This document shows, in pieces, positions 47,284-58,000 of a stretch of 64,000 nucleotides of DNA. Origin of the DNA: Zeus faber (Eukaryota > Chordata > Actinopteri > Zeiformes > Zeidae); NCBI GenBank assembly GCA_960531495.1, contig OY482862.1:16776671-16840670 (forward strand). The letters are read 5' to 3'. Within the stretch, counting starts at the first letter, position 1; each line of letters begins with the position of its first letter. The notes beneath the pieces were generated by a model. It was not told the origin of the DNA. It was given only the letters and a program-made list of their open reading frames with translations, and ran no database searches. Made by a program: the position numbers and the translations under genes.

Positions 47284-48600
47284 TTTGCATTTCAAATGTA
47301 AATTCATGTTGTTTTTTATATATACCTTCTGAAGCTCAGATGCTGTTCTTGAGCATCTTCTCCCAAATATTGTTTTGTTGACAGTACTTTCCTGCAGGCA
47401 GCTGTGTCCTTTTGAGGCAAAAACCTGTTTAAACATTTGTTCTGCAGAGCATTGCTTGGTGCAAACTTTCCTTCTAGTTTGTCAATTCAAACATTTGTAT
47501 ATGAATAATTTGCCTATCAGAATGACATGAAATAAATCCTTGTATTAAGATTAATTGAAGGCTACTTTATTTTGGTACTTGCTCATGAGTGAAAGAAGCA
47601 TTTACTTTTGTATGTTATGTAAACGACTATAACATTGTTGGCGGCGGTAGTAGTAATATAGAACTAATTAATGCCTTTTAAATCCTACTTTACGGGCAGC
47701 TGTTTCAATGCAGCATTTGTAATATTAAATCAGTATGCATAATTGATGGAATTGCTTTGTTTAGCAGATCTGTATGTAGGTTTAAACCTTTTTAAGACTC
47801 CTTTAAAAAAAAAAAAAAATCCAAGCGAAGTTGTTTTTGATTTTATCTCATTTTATCCCTTTGCATCCCAACATCTGACAGTTTCTTTTCTTTTTTTTTT
47901 TTCTGTTCTTTTACCAATGATTTCTTTCAGGTTTATTATACATCTCGATTTACACCAATTTTCCTTTGCATTGATTGGGTGGTGAGGACCAGGTACAATG
48001 AATTGGTGCTCAACTCATTACAAACTGGGCTTATCAGAGATAAAGGAAGCAATGAGCGTAGCACTATGGTTTTGCTCTCCTTCTAAAATTGTAAACGGTT
48101 CCTTCCAGATTGTTCCTCAGGAAGTGATTGAAGGCCCAAGTTCCTGCTTTGTGTGCTCACCTGAAGTGAACTTTTTTATCAATAAACACTTTAATTAATA
48201 TTTAAACAAAACTTAAACATCAAATGAATTTCTGTTTATCATAGATTTCACATTTGCTAATATCAAATGTTTGGTTGACCTCTGTTGCATAGAATTATAA
48301 AAAAAAAAAAGACAATTTATAATATAAGAAAACAGCAGTTAAAACTTCCCATGTCACTAAGAAAGTTTAAAGACAAAACAAATCGTTGGTAAAATGTGAA
48401 TTGTGAGATGTAAATACCCTCAAAGATGAAAGTCTGCACTTTGAGCACATATTCATTATTAACATTTAACTCCAAAATCCCATGGTAGTCAGCTCAAATA
48501 GCAATATCTTTGTCAACATCCAAACAATTCCGGCCTAACAAACATGTTTTACAGATTTAATCTGCCTCTCTGAGAAAGAAGGCCCGCTCTAGAGCTCCCT
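47284..48600 (+). other. nup62 3'UTR and flank; contains duplicated segments
   Basis: No coding sequence. About 47660-48190 recurs, diverged, at 53995-54410. About 48410-48570 recurs at 38145-38300 (shared words: TACCCTCAAA, GAGCACATATTCATTA, ACTCCAAAATCC, TTCCGGCCTAAC, ATTTAATCTGC). These show that the nup62 flank has been copied to both sides. Confidence 0.6.
47531..47536 (+). terminator. Polyadenylation signal AATAAA of nup62
   Basis: First canonical AATAAA after the stop codon, 248 nt downstream. A second AATAAA is at 48181-48186 and could serve a longer 3'UTR. Confidence 0.55.
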
Positions 48601-48788
48601 CCTGAGGCCCCTGCTTCCGTGAGCCAATGGGGTTTGAGCATGACCTTCATTTTGAGGCCCCTGCTTTCATGAGCCAATGGGGTTTGAGCATGACCTTCCT
48701 CCTGCGGCACCTGCTTCAGTGAGCCAATGGGGTTTGAGCATGACTTTCCTCCTGAGGCACCTGCTTCTGTGAGCCAATGGGATTTGAG
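48601..48788. repeat. Minisatellite, 50-bp unit, about four copies
   Basis: The word GAGCCAATGG recurs at 48621, 48671, 48721 and 48771, each followed by GGTTTGAGCATGAC or a near variant and CTGAGGC.CCTGCTTC. One more diverged half unit is at about 52690-52712, after the inserted transposon, so the insertion split the array. Confidence 0.9.
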
Positions 48789-49235
48789 CTAAGCGTCGGC
48801 GATACCACAGAATTTGGTTTGGATCCAATACCAGGTAACACCAGGGAAGAATCACCGATATCGATGCCGATACCAATACCAGGGGGTTTAAGTTGCCATG
48901 CGTGACCCAGCACTAGTGATTTGGATCACTTAGCTCAGCTCAGCAATAAGAGCCGGTTCTTTCGGCTCCAAACAGCTCTTCATTCATTACCTCTTCTGGC
49001 TTTTATATTTCAGCCAATTTTAGCAATGTTTTGACCCATGATTGGTATGTGCGCTCATATATCACTTAAATTATTCAATTTAATTATACTGAACATTATA
49101 ATTTCCGGAATACCATATTTCTAGATTGTTTGGTGTAAAAACCTTAAATATTGTAATGTCATGTCATATTGATGGTTAAAGAAAAACGATCCTAGTCGTA
49201 TAACAAAAACAACACACTACTAATGAAACTGTATG

Positions 49236-49276
<41 letters not shown>

Positions 49277-49451
49277 GTAATCACTCAACTCTTGACAGGC
49301 ACATATATTGCAGTGTAAGTGCCGAAATATATACATCGAATAAAAAAGCAATTTTACTCATTTTGGAGAGAGAAATTCATCCCTTTTTGGTATCAATCCT
49401 ATTGACGCTAGAATCGATCTTCAAAACGAGACGTAGTATCGGTAGTATCGA

Positions 49452-52400
49452 GGGAGAAGACGACAGCCTTCACGAGGCCTCTCCTGTGAGTAGTGAGAAA
49501 TGGTGCAAGACCAACTCACGAAACTAATGTCGCCAAAGAATCATCGAGCTGGCAGACCAAGGTACAAGCCAATGCCAAAACCAAGGCAGAGAACATCCTC
49601 TTTAGGACGGGCGGACACCCCCACCGTCGAAAACCAAGGTCTGCCGGTGCTCCAACTCAATGTCGAGGGCCTTACCATCGCAAAACTCGAAGTCATCAGG
49701 CATCTCGCCGATTCCAACAAAGTGGCAGCGGTCCTCCTGCAAGAGACACACTGGGTGTCAGATGAAAACCTCAAGCTTCCTGGGTTCTCCCTCGCTGGAT
49801 CCATCCACAGCAAGAAGCATGGAATGGCAACCTTCGTCCGAGATGGTTTGAGCTGGGCAGCCACCAGCCAATCTCCACCTGGCTGCAACATCGAGTGGCT
49901 GGCCACTAAAATCCAAGAAACATCTGTCGTGAACGTATATAAGCCCCCACCAACAGCGCTGACTGCATCATCACTTCCATCCGTGACTGCTCCTGCCATC
50001 TATGCAGGTGACTTTAACTGCCAACATACGGATTGGGGTTACCAACACACATCACAGGATGGAGAAGCACTGAGTGAGTGGGCCTCTAACGTTGAGGCAC
50101 TACTGCTGTACGACCCAAAGGAGCCCCCAAGCTTCTGCTCTGCACGTTGGAACTCTTATACCAACCCAGATCTGGCCTTCGTCATATGCCGCAGTAACGA
50201 CCTGAAACCGGAGAGACGTGTCTTGGACAGTTTCGCTCGCTCACACCACCGGCCATCCATCATCAAAGTACCATCCCTAGTACAGCCGGTAGCTGGCAAA
50301 CCGGTCAGGAGATGGAACTTCAGGAAGGCGAACTGGCAGTCGTTTACGGTGGAAACAGAAAGAAGAACTGCTGGTCTCATGGACCCAGAAGCAGAAGACG
50401 TGGATGCTGCATACAGTGCCTACTGTGAAGTCCTCCTAAGGGCAGCAAAGCACAACATCCCACGTGGCTACAATAAAAACTATATCCCGGGCTGGGATGA
50501 GGAGTGCAGCTGCCTGTTGCGCCAACACCAGCAGGCGATCACCAGGGAAGAAATGGACGCAACAGCAACAACCCTACTGCAGAAGCTGGATGACACCCGA
50601 AGGGCTAGGTGGACGGAAGTAGCGGAATCCATCGACTTCACCCACTCCAGCCGGAAGGCGTGGCAGACCATCAACTTGCTCTCAGGGAGAAAAACAACAC
50701 CTCGTAGGTGTCCAGTGACTGCAGATGCTATTGCTTCCCAGCTCCTGAAAAATGGTCGCTTCCCTGATGCGGACAAAAACTTCGCACGACTGACATCGTG
50801 TGAGGTATCATCCCTCTCCAGAGCAGCCAGCGCTGATGCTAATCTCTCAGGAGACTTCACAGCAGCCGAGCTAAAGGCAGCAATTAAAAAACTGAAGCTG
50901 GGCAAATCACCAGGTCGAGACAATATCCACCCAGAGTTTGTTATGCACCAAAGTGAAAGAACATCTCAATGGCTACGCACATTCTTCTCATCATGCTTCC
51001 GGAGGTCCAAGCTCCCGAAGACCTGGCGCCGTGCTTCCATCATAGCCTTGCCAAAGCCGAACAAACCCGCCGAAGACCCGAAGTCCTACAGGCCCATATC
51101 CCTGCTCTGTGTCCCGTACAAGATTCTGGAGAGGCTGATCCACAGCCGCATTGAGCCAGTGGTGGACCCTCAACTCCCACCGGAACAAGCCGGCTTCCGC
51201 AGAGGCAGGTCAACGGTGGACCAGGTAACGCTACTCACCCAGGACATCGAGGACAGCTTCCAAGATAATGAGAAAGCTGGAGTAGTATTCCTGGACCTGA
51301 CAGCCGCTTATGACACCGTGTGGCACCGTGGACTACACCTGAAACTGTTGAGAACAATCCCGGACCGGCACATGGTGAGATTTATTATGGAGATGCTATC
51401 TAACCATAGCTTCATCCTACAAACCAGCGATGGCCAGACCAGCAGGCTCAGAAGGCTGAAGAACGGTGTCCCGCAAGGCTCTGTCCTCTCACCAATGTTA
51501 TTTAACATCTATATTCACGACCTGCCAGACACAACATCCAAGAAGTACGGCTATGCGGACGACCTGGCCATCATGCTTCGATGCCCAACATGGAACACTA
51601 TGGAAGAAGGCCTCAACCGAGACATGGGCATCCTGGCAGACTACCTCCAGAAGTGGCACCTTCAGCTCAGCATGGGCAAAACAGTGTCTGCAGCTTACCA
51701 CCTCTACAACCGGGAGGCAAGAAGGGAACTGGACGTGCATGTTGGCAACATCCGCCTGGAGTTCCAGCAAGCCCCCAAGTACCTCGGCGTATGCTTGGAC
51801 CGGACGCTGTCCTACAAGCAGCACCTGGATGAAGTGAAGGCCAAGACAACCGCAAGGGTCTCGCTCATCCGCCGCCTTGCAGGCTCGACTTGGGGAGCTT
51901 CCCCCCAGACCCTACGCATATCCACGCAAGCCCTGGTCCTACCCGTAGCGGAATACTGTGCCCCTGCCTGGAGCAGAAGTCCACAGGCGAACAAGGTGGA
52001 TACTGTCATCAACAGCGCCCTCCGGATAGTAACTGGTTGTCTGAAACCCACCCCTGTGTCCTACCTGCCAGTCCTAGCTGGTATCGCCCCACCCAGTCTC
52101 CGACGGGAAGCAGCTACCCTCGCCCTGGCAAGGAAAGCCCAGAAGAACGACTGGCACATCCTACACAAAGCCACAACAACACCGGCACCACCATGCAGGC
52201 TCAAGTCTCGCCATCCCTACAACAAGGCAGCACAAGAGATGCTACAGTCGATCCCTGACGACTTGTCCAAGGACGCCTGGCTGGCAGCATCCTGGAGACA
52301 ATCGTGGGAGTCAGCTGCGCCCTCCCGCATCCAACGATACATCCAGGACCCAGGAGGAGGTGTAAAAGGAGAAGACATGCCACGCCACCTATGGACCTCG

Positions 52401-52637
52401 CTGAACCGCCTGCGTACTGGCGTCGGGCGCTTCAAGTCCTCTCTAAAGAAGTGGGGCCTATCCGACAGTGCGTCATGCGAGTGTGGCGAACCTGAACAGA
52501 CTGCCGAGCACATAATCACCAGCTGCCCCCTATACAGCCCACCCTCAGAAGCTGGCCTTTTTGACCTAGGACTGGAGACGAGGGCGTGGCTATATGACAC
52601 TGAGTTGGCCATCTGATGATATACGAAAGAAGAAGAA
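49452..52637 (+). mobile_element. Non-LTR retrotransposon (LINE), apparently complete coding part, with target duplication
   Basis: Bounded by an 11-bp repeat GGTAGTATCGA (49441-49451 and 52638-52648), suggesting target-site duplication. Only about 50 nt precede the ATG and a short non-coding end with GAAGAAGAAG follows the stop. No ORF1 is present, so it is either a one-ORF element or 5'-truncated just before ORF2. The short repeat tail and zinc-knuckle C-terminus suggest the I/Jockey group rather than L1 or L2. Confidence 0.8.
49500..52616 (+). CDS. LINE ORF: APE-type endonuclease and reverse transcriptase, 1038 aa, uninterrupted
   Basis: Enzyme that nicks target DNA and copies the element RNA into it. 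The endonuclease part (about residues 43-260) shows LQLNVEGL, LLQETHW, YAGDFNCQHTDWG and the end motif SHHRPSI. The reverse transcriptase (about 470-740) shows LGKSPGRDNIHPEF, YRPISLL, EQAGFRRGRSTVDQ, FLDLTAAYDTVWHRGL, GVPQGSVLSPMLFNIY and YADD at 685-688. Near the C-terminus CECGEPEQTAEHIITSCPLY is a C-x-C...H...C knuckle. No stop or frameshift over 3.1 kb indicates a young copy. Codon use is much more even than in the neighbouring host exons. The ATG at 49500 is the first in frame; an earlier start cannot be excluded. Confidence 0.93.
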   Translation: MVQDQLTKLMSPKNHRAGRPRYKPMPKPRQRTSSLGRADTPTVENQGLPVLQLNVEGLTIAKLEVIRHLADSNKVAAVLLQETHWVSDENLKLPGFSLAGSIHSKKHGMATFVRDGLSWAATSQSPPGCNIEWLATKIQETSVVNVYKPPPTALTASSLPSVTAPAIYAGDFNCQHTDWGYQHTSQDGEALSEWASNVEALLLYDPKEPPSFCSARWNSYTNPDLAFVICRSNDLKPERRVLDSFARSHHRPSIIKVPSLVQPVAGKPVRRWNFRKANWQSFTVETERRTAGLMDPEAEDVDAAYSAYCEVLLRAAKHNIPRGYNKNYIPGWDEECSCLLRQHQQAITREEMDATATTLLQKLDDTRRARWTEVAESIDFTHSSRKAWQTINLLSGRKTTPRRCPVTADAIASQLLKNGRFPDADKNFARLTSCEVSSLSRAASADANLSGDFTAAELKAAIKKLKLGKSPGRDNIHPEFVMHQSERTSQWLRTFFSSCFRRSKLPKTWRRASIIALPKPNKPAEDPKSYRPISLLCVPYKILERLIHSRIEPVVDPQLPPEQAGFRRGRSTVDQVTLLTQDIEDSFQDNEKAGVVFLDLTAAYDTVWHRGLHLKLLRTIPDRHMVRFIMEMLSNHSFILQTSDGQTSRLRRLKNGVPQGSVLSPMLFNIYIHDLPDTTSKKYGYADDLAIMLRCPTWNTMEEGLNRDMGILADYLQKWHLQLSMGKTVSAAYHLYNREARRELDVHVGNIRLEFQQAPKYLGVCLDRTLSYKQHLDEVKAKTTARVSLIRRLAGSTWGASPQTLRISTQALVLPVAEYCAPAWSRSPQANKVDTVINSALRIVTGCLKPTPVSYLPVLAGIAPPSLRREAATLALARKAQKNDWHILHKATTTPAPPCRLKSRHPYNKAAQEMLQSIPDDLSKDAWLAASWRQSWESAAPSRIQRYIQDPGGGVKGEDMPRHLWTSLNRLRTGVGRFKSSLKKWGLSDSASCECGEPEQTAEHIITSCPLYSPPSEAGLFDLGLETRAWLYDTELAI

Positions 52638-52678
52638 GGTAGTATCGATCATTTTGGTATCGACCCGCACACCCCTAG

Positions 52679-53118
52679 TTCCGGGTCCTGTGAGCCAATG
52701 GCATTTGAGCATGGGTTTTTCGGGGTTTCGTTGTCGTTACTCCGTAAACTTTCGCTGATCTCGTCTTATCGGTCCAACCAAAATGTGTTTCTGAGCAAAT
52801 TTGCGGTGAGGAATGAACAACGCGGCTGCTGCATCTTCACTCATATTAGATCTACAAGGTGTAGTTTTAAAAGTTATTTCCGACTTTCGTGGCCGTGCTC
52901 CAAACTTGCGGGGGACGCCGAAGCGAAGCAGCGGAGCCCCAAACGACTACGCGTGTAAGTGACGTCAGTTACTAATACTACTTTTGTGTCATTAATTACA
53001 ATGACGCTGATAGTGTATTCATAGTTGTTTTCATAATGAACGCTTTGTGGTTGAAAATGCATTGAAGGATCCGACTGCTAGCCTATTGCCTTACTACTAT
53101 AATTTCTATAATTGATGC

Positions 53119-53160
<42 letters not shown>

Positions 53161-53735
53161 TTGTTGCATTAAAAATCTTTTGAATTGAAGTGAAATTAAA
53201 CTCTCTTTTTTCGTGAGACTGAGACCTGTACTTTATTCTTGACCAAATTTGGCCCATGATTTATTAATCCTCGACAATGCTTCAGTGTTCTATCATGTTG
53301 ATCAAGTCAACAATTAAATTAAAATCATTATTTTGTCACGAGTGCTGAGGATGAAAACTTGATGATTTTACTTGACGACCAGAGGGAGCTATAAAACCTA
53401 CACCAGGCTGTCTAATCGTATTCTATCCACGTTTTGTTTCAAATGCCTTGGCTGTGTAAGGGGAATTTTAGTGCAGTTTTTCCATAGCTATTATGGAATT
53501 ATTGTTGATAACTATGTCATTTAGAAGATTATCAATTAAGATTTTTAACCCCTAACTAAACAATGAGGGTGATTTATTTTGGTCACCCTATCTTTAACTC
53601 ATTGAGCTTGTATAACCTCGTAAAAATTCCAAATGTTCTTTCCAGTTTGGTGTAAAACGAAAACAAAATATAGCTGCAGGCAGCAATACACGGGATCCAG
53701 TTTAGTCGTTTCAGAATCAGAATCAGAAATACTTT
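52679..53735. other. Intergenic with (CA)n and LINE-tail remnant
   Basis: No gene recognised. A (CA)n lies at 53119-53158. Near 53712 the words CAGAATCAGAATCAGAAATA and CTTTAATAATTCTG look like the 3' end of a common fish LINE. It directly abuts the second NUP62 fragment. Confidence 0.5.
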
Positions 53736-53739
53736 AATA

Positions 53740-54620
53740 ATTCTGCAAAAAGCACTGCCGGTAGAGGAGGCTTCTTATTTGGTGCTGCCAACCCTGCCCC
53801 GGCCAGCACCAACCCCACCCGGGCCTTCAGCTTCGGCACCCCTGCAAAGAGCACTGCTGATGGGGGAGGCTTCTTATTCGGTGCTGCCAATCCTGCCCCG
53901 GCCAGCACCAACCCCAACCGGGCCTTCAGCTTCGACACCTCTGCAAAGAGCACTGCCAGAAGAGGAGGCTTCTCATTCGGTATATATATTAATTGGTAAT
54001 ATTAAATCAGTATTATCAGTATTGACGGAATTGTATGTTTAGCAGATCTGTATGTAGGTTTAAACATTTTTAGACTCGTAAAAAAAAAAGATGAAGTTAC
54101 AAGTTGTTCTTGATTTTATTTCACCCCTTTGCATCTCAACATCAGGTTTATTATACATCTCGATTTACACCAATTTCCCTTTGCAATGATTCGGTGATGA
54201 GGACCAAGTACAATGAATTGTTGCTCGACTCATTACAAACTGGCTGCATTTCAGAGAGAAGGGAAGCAATGATTCACATTAGCACTATGGTTTTGCTCTC
54301 CCTCTAAAACTGTAAACTGTTCCTTCAAGATTGTTCCTGAGGAAGTGATTGAAGGCCCAAGTGCCCGCTTTGTGTGCTCACCTGAAGTGATTCTATCAGT
54401 AAACGCTAAATAATTGATAATCAAACAAAGCTTCAAAACATCAAATGAATTTCCATGTCGTCTAGATTTCACATTTGCTAATATCTGATGTTGGCTTGAC
54501 CTTTGTTGCATAGAATTATTAAGAAAAGACAATTTATAATGTAAAAAAAAAAATATGCAATGGTGATGCAAAGGCAATTACCATTTCACAGATCAGCAGT
54601 TAACCATTTCACTAAGAAAC
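53740..54620 (+). pseudogene. Second NUP62-derived fragment (FG repeats plus 3' flank)
   Basis: From about 53745 to 53980 the plus strand reads FG-type repeats in one frame (GGFLFGAANPAPASTNP, AFSFGTPAKSTA, twice in tandem, about 99-108 nt per unit) with no start codon. At about 53985 it jumps to sequence matching the nup62 3' flank (47660 onward: TAATATTAAATCAGTAT, AGCAGATCTGTATGTAGGTT). The coiled-coil exon is missing. It is an internally deleted duplicate. Confidence 0.8.
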
Positions 54621-54920
54621 AATTTAAAGACAAAACAAATCTTTGGCAAAATGTGAATTGTTTTCGACAAAAATAAATACAGCTTGTTTAAGAATATATA
54701 CAGAAACTTACAACAGTTTGCCATCTATACAATATCAAAATTCGAATGCAATTTTGATAAAAAAAAAACAAACAAACAACAAAAGAACCCATCTATTTCA
54801 AAGTAAACAAACATTATCTACAACATGAAAAGAAATACTGACCGTTCCCATTTTGAACTCATTCACCGTAAGATATAAACACAGAGTTAAGGACAGGGGA
54901 ACACATGACACCAAGGCATT

Positions 54921-55085
54921 TCAGGAGTAGCTCTCGTTGTCGCTCCATGTCGTCATCCACTGTCTTTTCTCAAAAAGGTCCAGTTTGATCTTCCCGTCGT
55001 CGTAGGGCGGGGACTCCTTCCTTATCCGCACGGCATGGTATCTGGGGACGCTCTCGTCGTGTTTGGAGCGTCTGAAAAATCCGCA
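54921..55085 (-). CDS. itga6: Alternative last exon, integrin B-type cytoplasmic tail
   Basis: Starts in phase 0 with CGFFRR, continues with SVPRYHAVRIRKE and ends ESYS and stop (54921-54923). This matches the alpha-6B tail pattern. It is the more distal of two tails. Its ending is a PDZ-ligand-like sequence in the mammalian homologue. Confidence 0.9.
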   Translation of the reverse strand, partial: CGFFRRSKHDESVPRYHAVRIRKESPPYDDGKIKLDLFEKRQWMTTWSDNESYS

Positions 55086-58000
55086 CTGGAAGGGCAAACA
55101 AAAACACGCCTCCAGAGTTACGAACACGGATATTAAAACACGACTCCGGGCGTCGCCCCTGTACCGTGTCGCAGAGAGGGAGTTAGAGCATGCTTGGCCT
55201 GGAAGAAGAAGAAGAAGTTTGTTTTAATAGGAAATTTTAAAGTAGCAAAGTGGCCAAGCGGGTGGAAAGCGACCGCAGAGCACGGACAATGAGAAATGCG
55301 TTGAAAGAGGAATAACGTCAATCTTGTTGTCATGGAAACGATAGGTAAGGTAACCATTTACTCACAAAATTCAGAGACACATACTCTAAACTTAAGTAAA
55401 AAAAAAAAATAATACAATTATCCAAAAGGGTTAAACAAATATAGTGTGCAGTAACACAAAGTGCATTGAATTTAACTCTGTATGTGTCTTGTTGAATTTT
55501 GTTCATTGAGTGGATTCTGCTGTTAGGGCTTTTGCTTTACAAACTAAAAGTGAGTTCATTAGTCAAACGTTTGAGACACTCCATGCTGACAGCTTTTTTT
55601 TTTTTTTCTTCTTCTTTAGTTTTTTTTTTTTTACCCAGAATCTGAGAACTTAAACCAGGCGTTAGGCCTCGGTAGAGAGCTTCTCTTTGTCAGAGGGCTG
55701 GACATGGATTTCTGCCTTGTGATAAGCAGCATCGTACTGCTCTTTGGGGGCCCTCTTGAAGAAACCGCACTGAGGGGGAGCAAGGATGAGGAGTCATTTT
55801 TTCGTGTGGTTGTTTGTTAGTCATTGTTTTGGTTGCCAACATGTGACGCCATTTCTAAGTCATCTTGATAACGTGATCGGTTCCTGTATCTTCTGATGAC
55901 TTTTGTTTTGACATTATTATCTTGTATTATGAATCGTCTATTCCCTTTGTGTCCACACAAGTGTTATCTTTTCGCACTGCGTTGAACAAATATGTCAATC
56001 TGTATATCCTAAGGTAAATGAGAGTTCCTCTGGTGTTATATCTTAGGGCTGAGGCTCTACCTTCCAGAGCAGGAACACCAGCAACGCCAACATCAAGACT
56101 CCGGCGAGAACGGACACCAGGATGATCCACCAGGGGGCTCCGCCGTACTGGGCGACCGTCCTCTCTGGGAACACCGTCACCCTCACCTGCGATATGCGTT
56201 GCAAACATTGAGGGTCTAAGAAAAAAAATAATTCCAAATTGAGGTTTGTTTTACAAGAAATCGAGAAGACCGCGTTTCCTACCTGAGTGTCAGCGTTCCT
56301 CAGGATCATGTTTTTAGACGGCGTATCGAGCTTCAGCGAGGCCTTCACGATTATGTCGAGGTAGTTGAGGGAGGCGTAGTTCTGTTTTAAAAACACAAAC
56401 CCCAAGGCGTTTCCTCCCATAACTTACAAATCATCAGGTTAAATGGCAGAATATGACCCAACACGGATGGTGAAACACGTGTGGGGTTTTTAGTTTTTTT
56501 TTATCATTAACCTCAAGAAATGTGGAGTTCCACAGCCGAGATCTCAGCCCGATCACTGCAGTACTGTCCATGCCCTGCAGGGGGCACTTGATCACCACAC
56601 ATCTGGCGTCGTAGCCATTCCCACACATCTGGAATGAAAAGAGTTTGTGAGTGCGGTGGAAGTGCATGGACGTTTGGACTAAATCACATCCAACAATAAC
56701 AATGTCCTCCAAATTGGAGTCCCAGAGACAAAATGTAGTGTTTTTGGTCTTAATGCGTATCAAACTGAGGGTCCTTGACGTGAAGAAGGATCAGAATCAC
56801 AGCGTAAGTGGACACATCGGTTGCAGAGGCCAATGCTGAAACACACCAGAATTTTACGCTTTCTTTGCTCCGCCAACAAAGAAACCTGTCCGCCAGATGT
56901 TTTCCTTTCTCTCGTTTCCCGCTTCGTTCTGGATCCAGGGGACTCCTGCAAAACGCAACATCGTCCGTTTTAAATCTAAATATTCGCGACAGCGGTCGTG
57001 TCCGTAATCACTGACTTGCGGTTTCCCTCCGCGAAAAGCGCTACCTGAATGTGTTCCACGGCGTTTATTTCGGTTTCGGGGGAGCAGGGGACCTGGTCCA
57101 GGCCCGTGGTGGTGATCCTCACCAGGTAGAGGAGCCACTTTCCATCCACGTTCTCCTTGGGCCACTGGATGTGGAGCGAGGCTGTGCCGAAGGACTTCAA
57201 CGGCTTCCCCAAATTGTTGATCTGACGAGAGGGGAAGATCCAAGTAGTTGTTGTTGTTGTTATTGTTGTTGTTGGTTACACTTCACACCACTCCCATAAA
57301 CATTATTAAATTGCGCGAAAAGAACTTACCCTGAAATCGTAGTTGATCAAACTGCCGATTTCCTCCTCTGTTTTGATGGCGCTCTCTCCTTTGACAGCCC
57401 CCCCAAAGTAAACCTGAGAGGGTCTTGCCACCCTGGTGAGAAAAAACAAACAAACAAAAACTTTATTTAATCTACTAACAGAGATGCTGTGCAGGAACCG
57501 TCTGAACTTGAATTATTATTGATATATAAAACCCTGGATGCACTCACCCGGTGACGGAGAGGGAGAGCTCAATCACTACTTTGGCTTTGGCGTTCACCGT
57601 GGCGATCTTGTCCTGCGTACTAGTTCTGAACACACGGACATAGAGATTGGATTTCACGCGCCTCCGAGTGACTTAAGGGATCGTTGGATCACTTTGTTGG
57701 TGAGTTGCATTACTTCATTAAAAATCCGGACCCAAGATACATTTCTGGGGGCACTTACGTTTGGAGCTGTAAACCAACGTCAATCTCCGTGGTGTCCAGG
57801 GGTATGGCAGCCGTGCTCAGGATGATGTAAAATGTTGTCTTGTAAAAAAAATATATATATATATATTTATATAAATGTGCCATCAATATTACATTTTTTA
57901 ACATTAATAAAATTACCAGAAAAAATAGATTTTCTTTTTTATTCATACCTCTGAGTCTCTCTTAAATGGATTCCCTAGTTCACACTCTGCTTGAGAACCA

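Larger units (their letters stand above)
48789..52678. mobile_element. DNA transposon split by a LINE insertion
   Basis: The left end CTAAGCGTCGGCGATACC and the reversed right end CTAGGGGTGTGCGGGTCGAT are similar with a few-base gap and are followed inward by more GATACC words. The unit lies between two minisatellite copies. Without the LINE (49452-52637) it is about 0.7 kb and shows no transposase, so it is non-autonomous. The superfamily is not certain; a hAT-like or related type is possible. Confidence 0.5.

Noticed and set aside
48601..48788. CRISPR-like array
   Set aside because: Tandem 50-bp units with no distinct spacers, in a vertebrate genome; a minisatellite.
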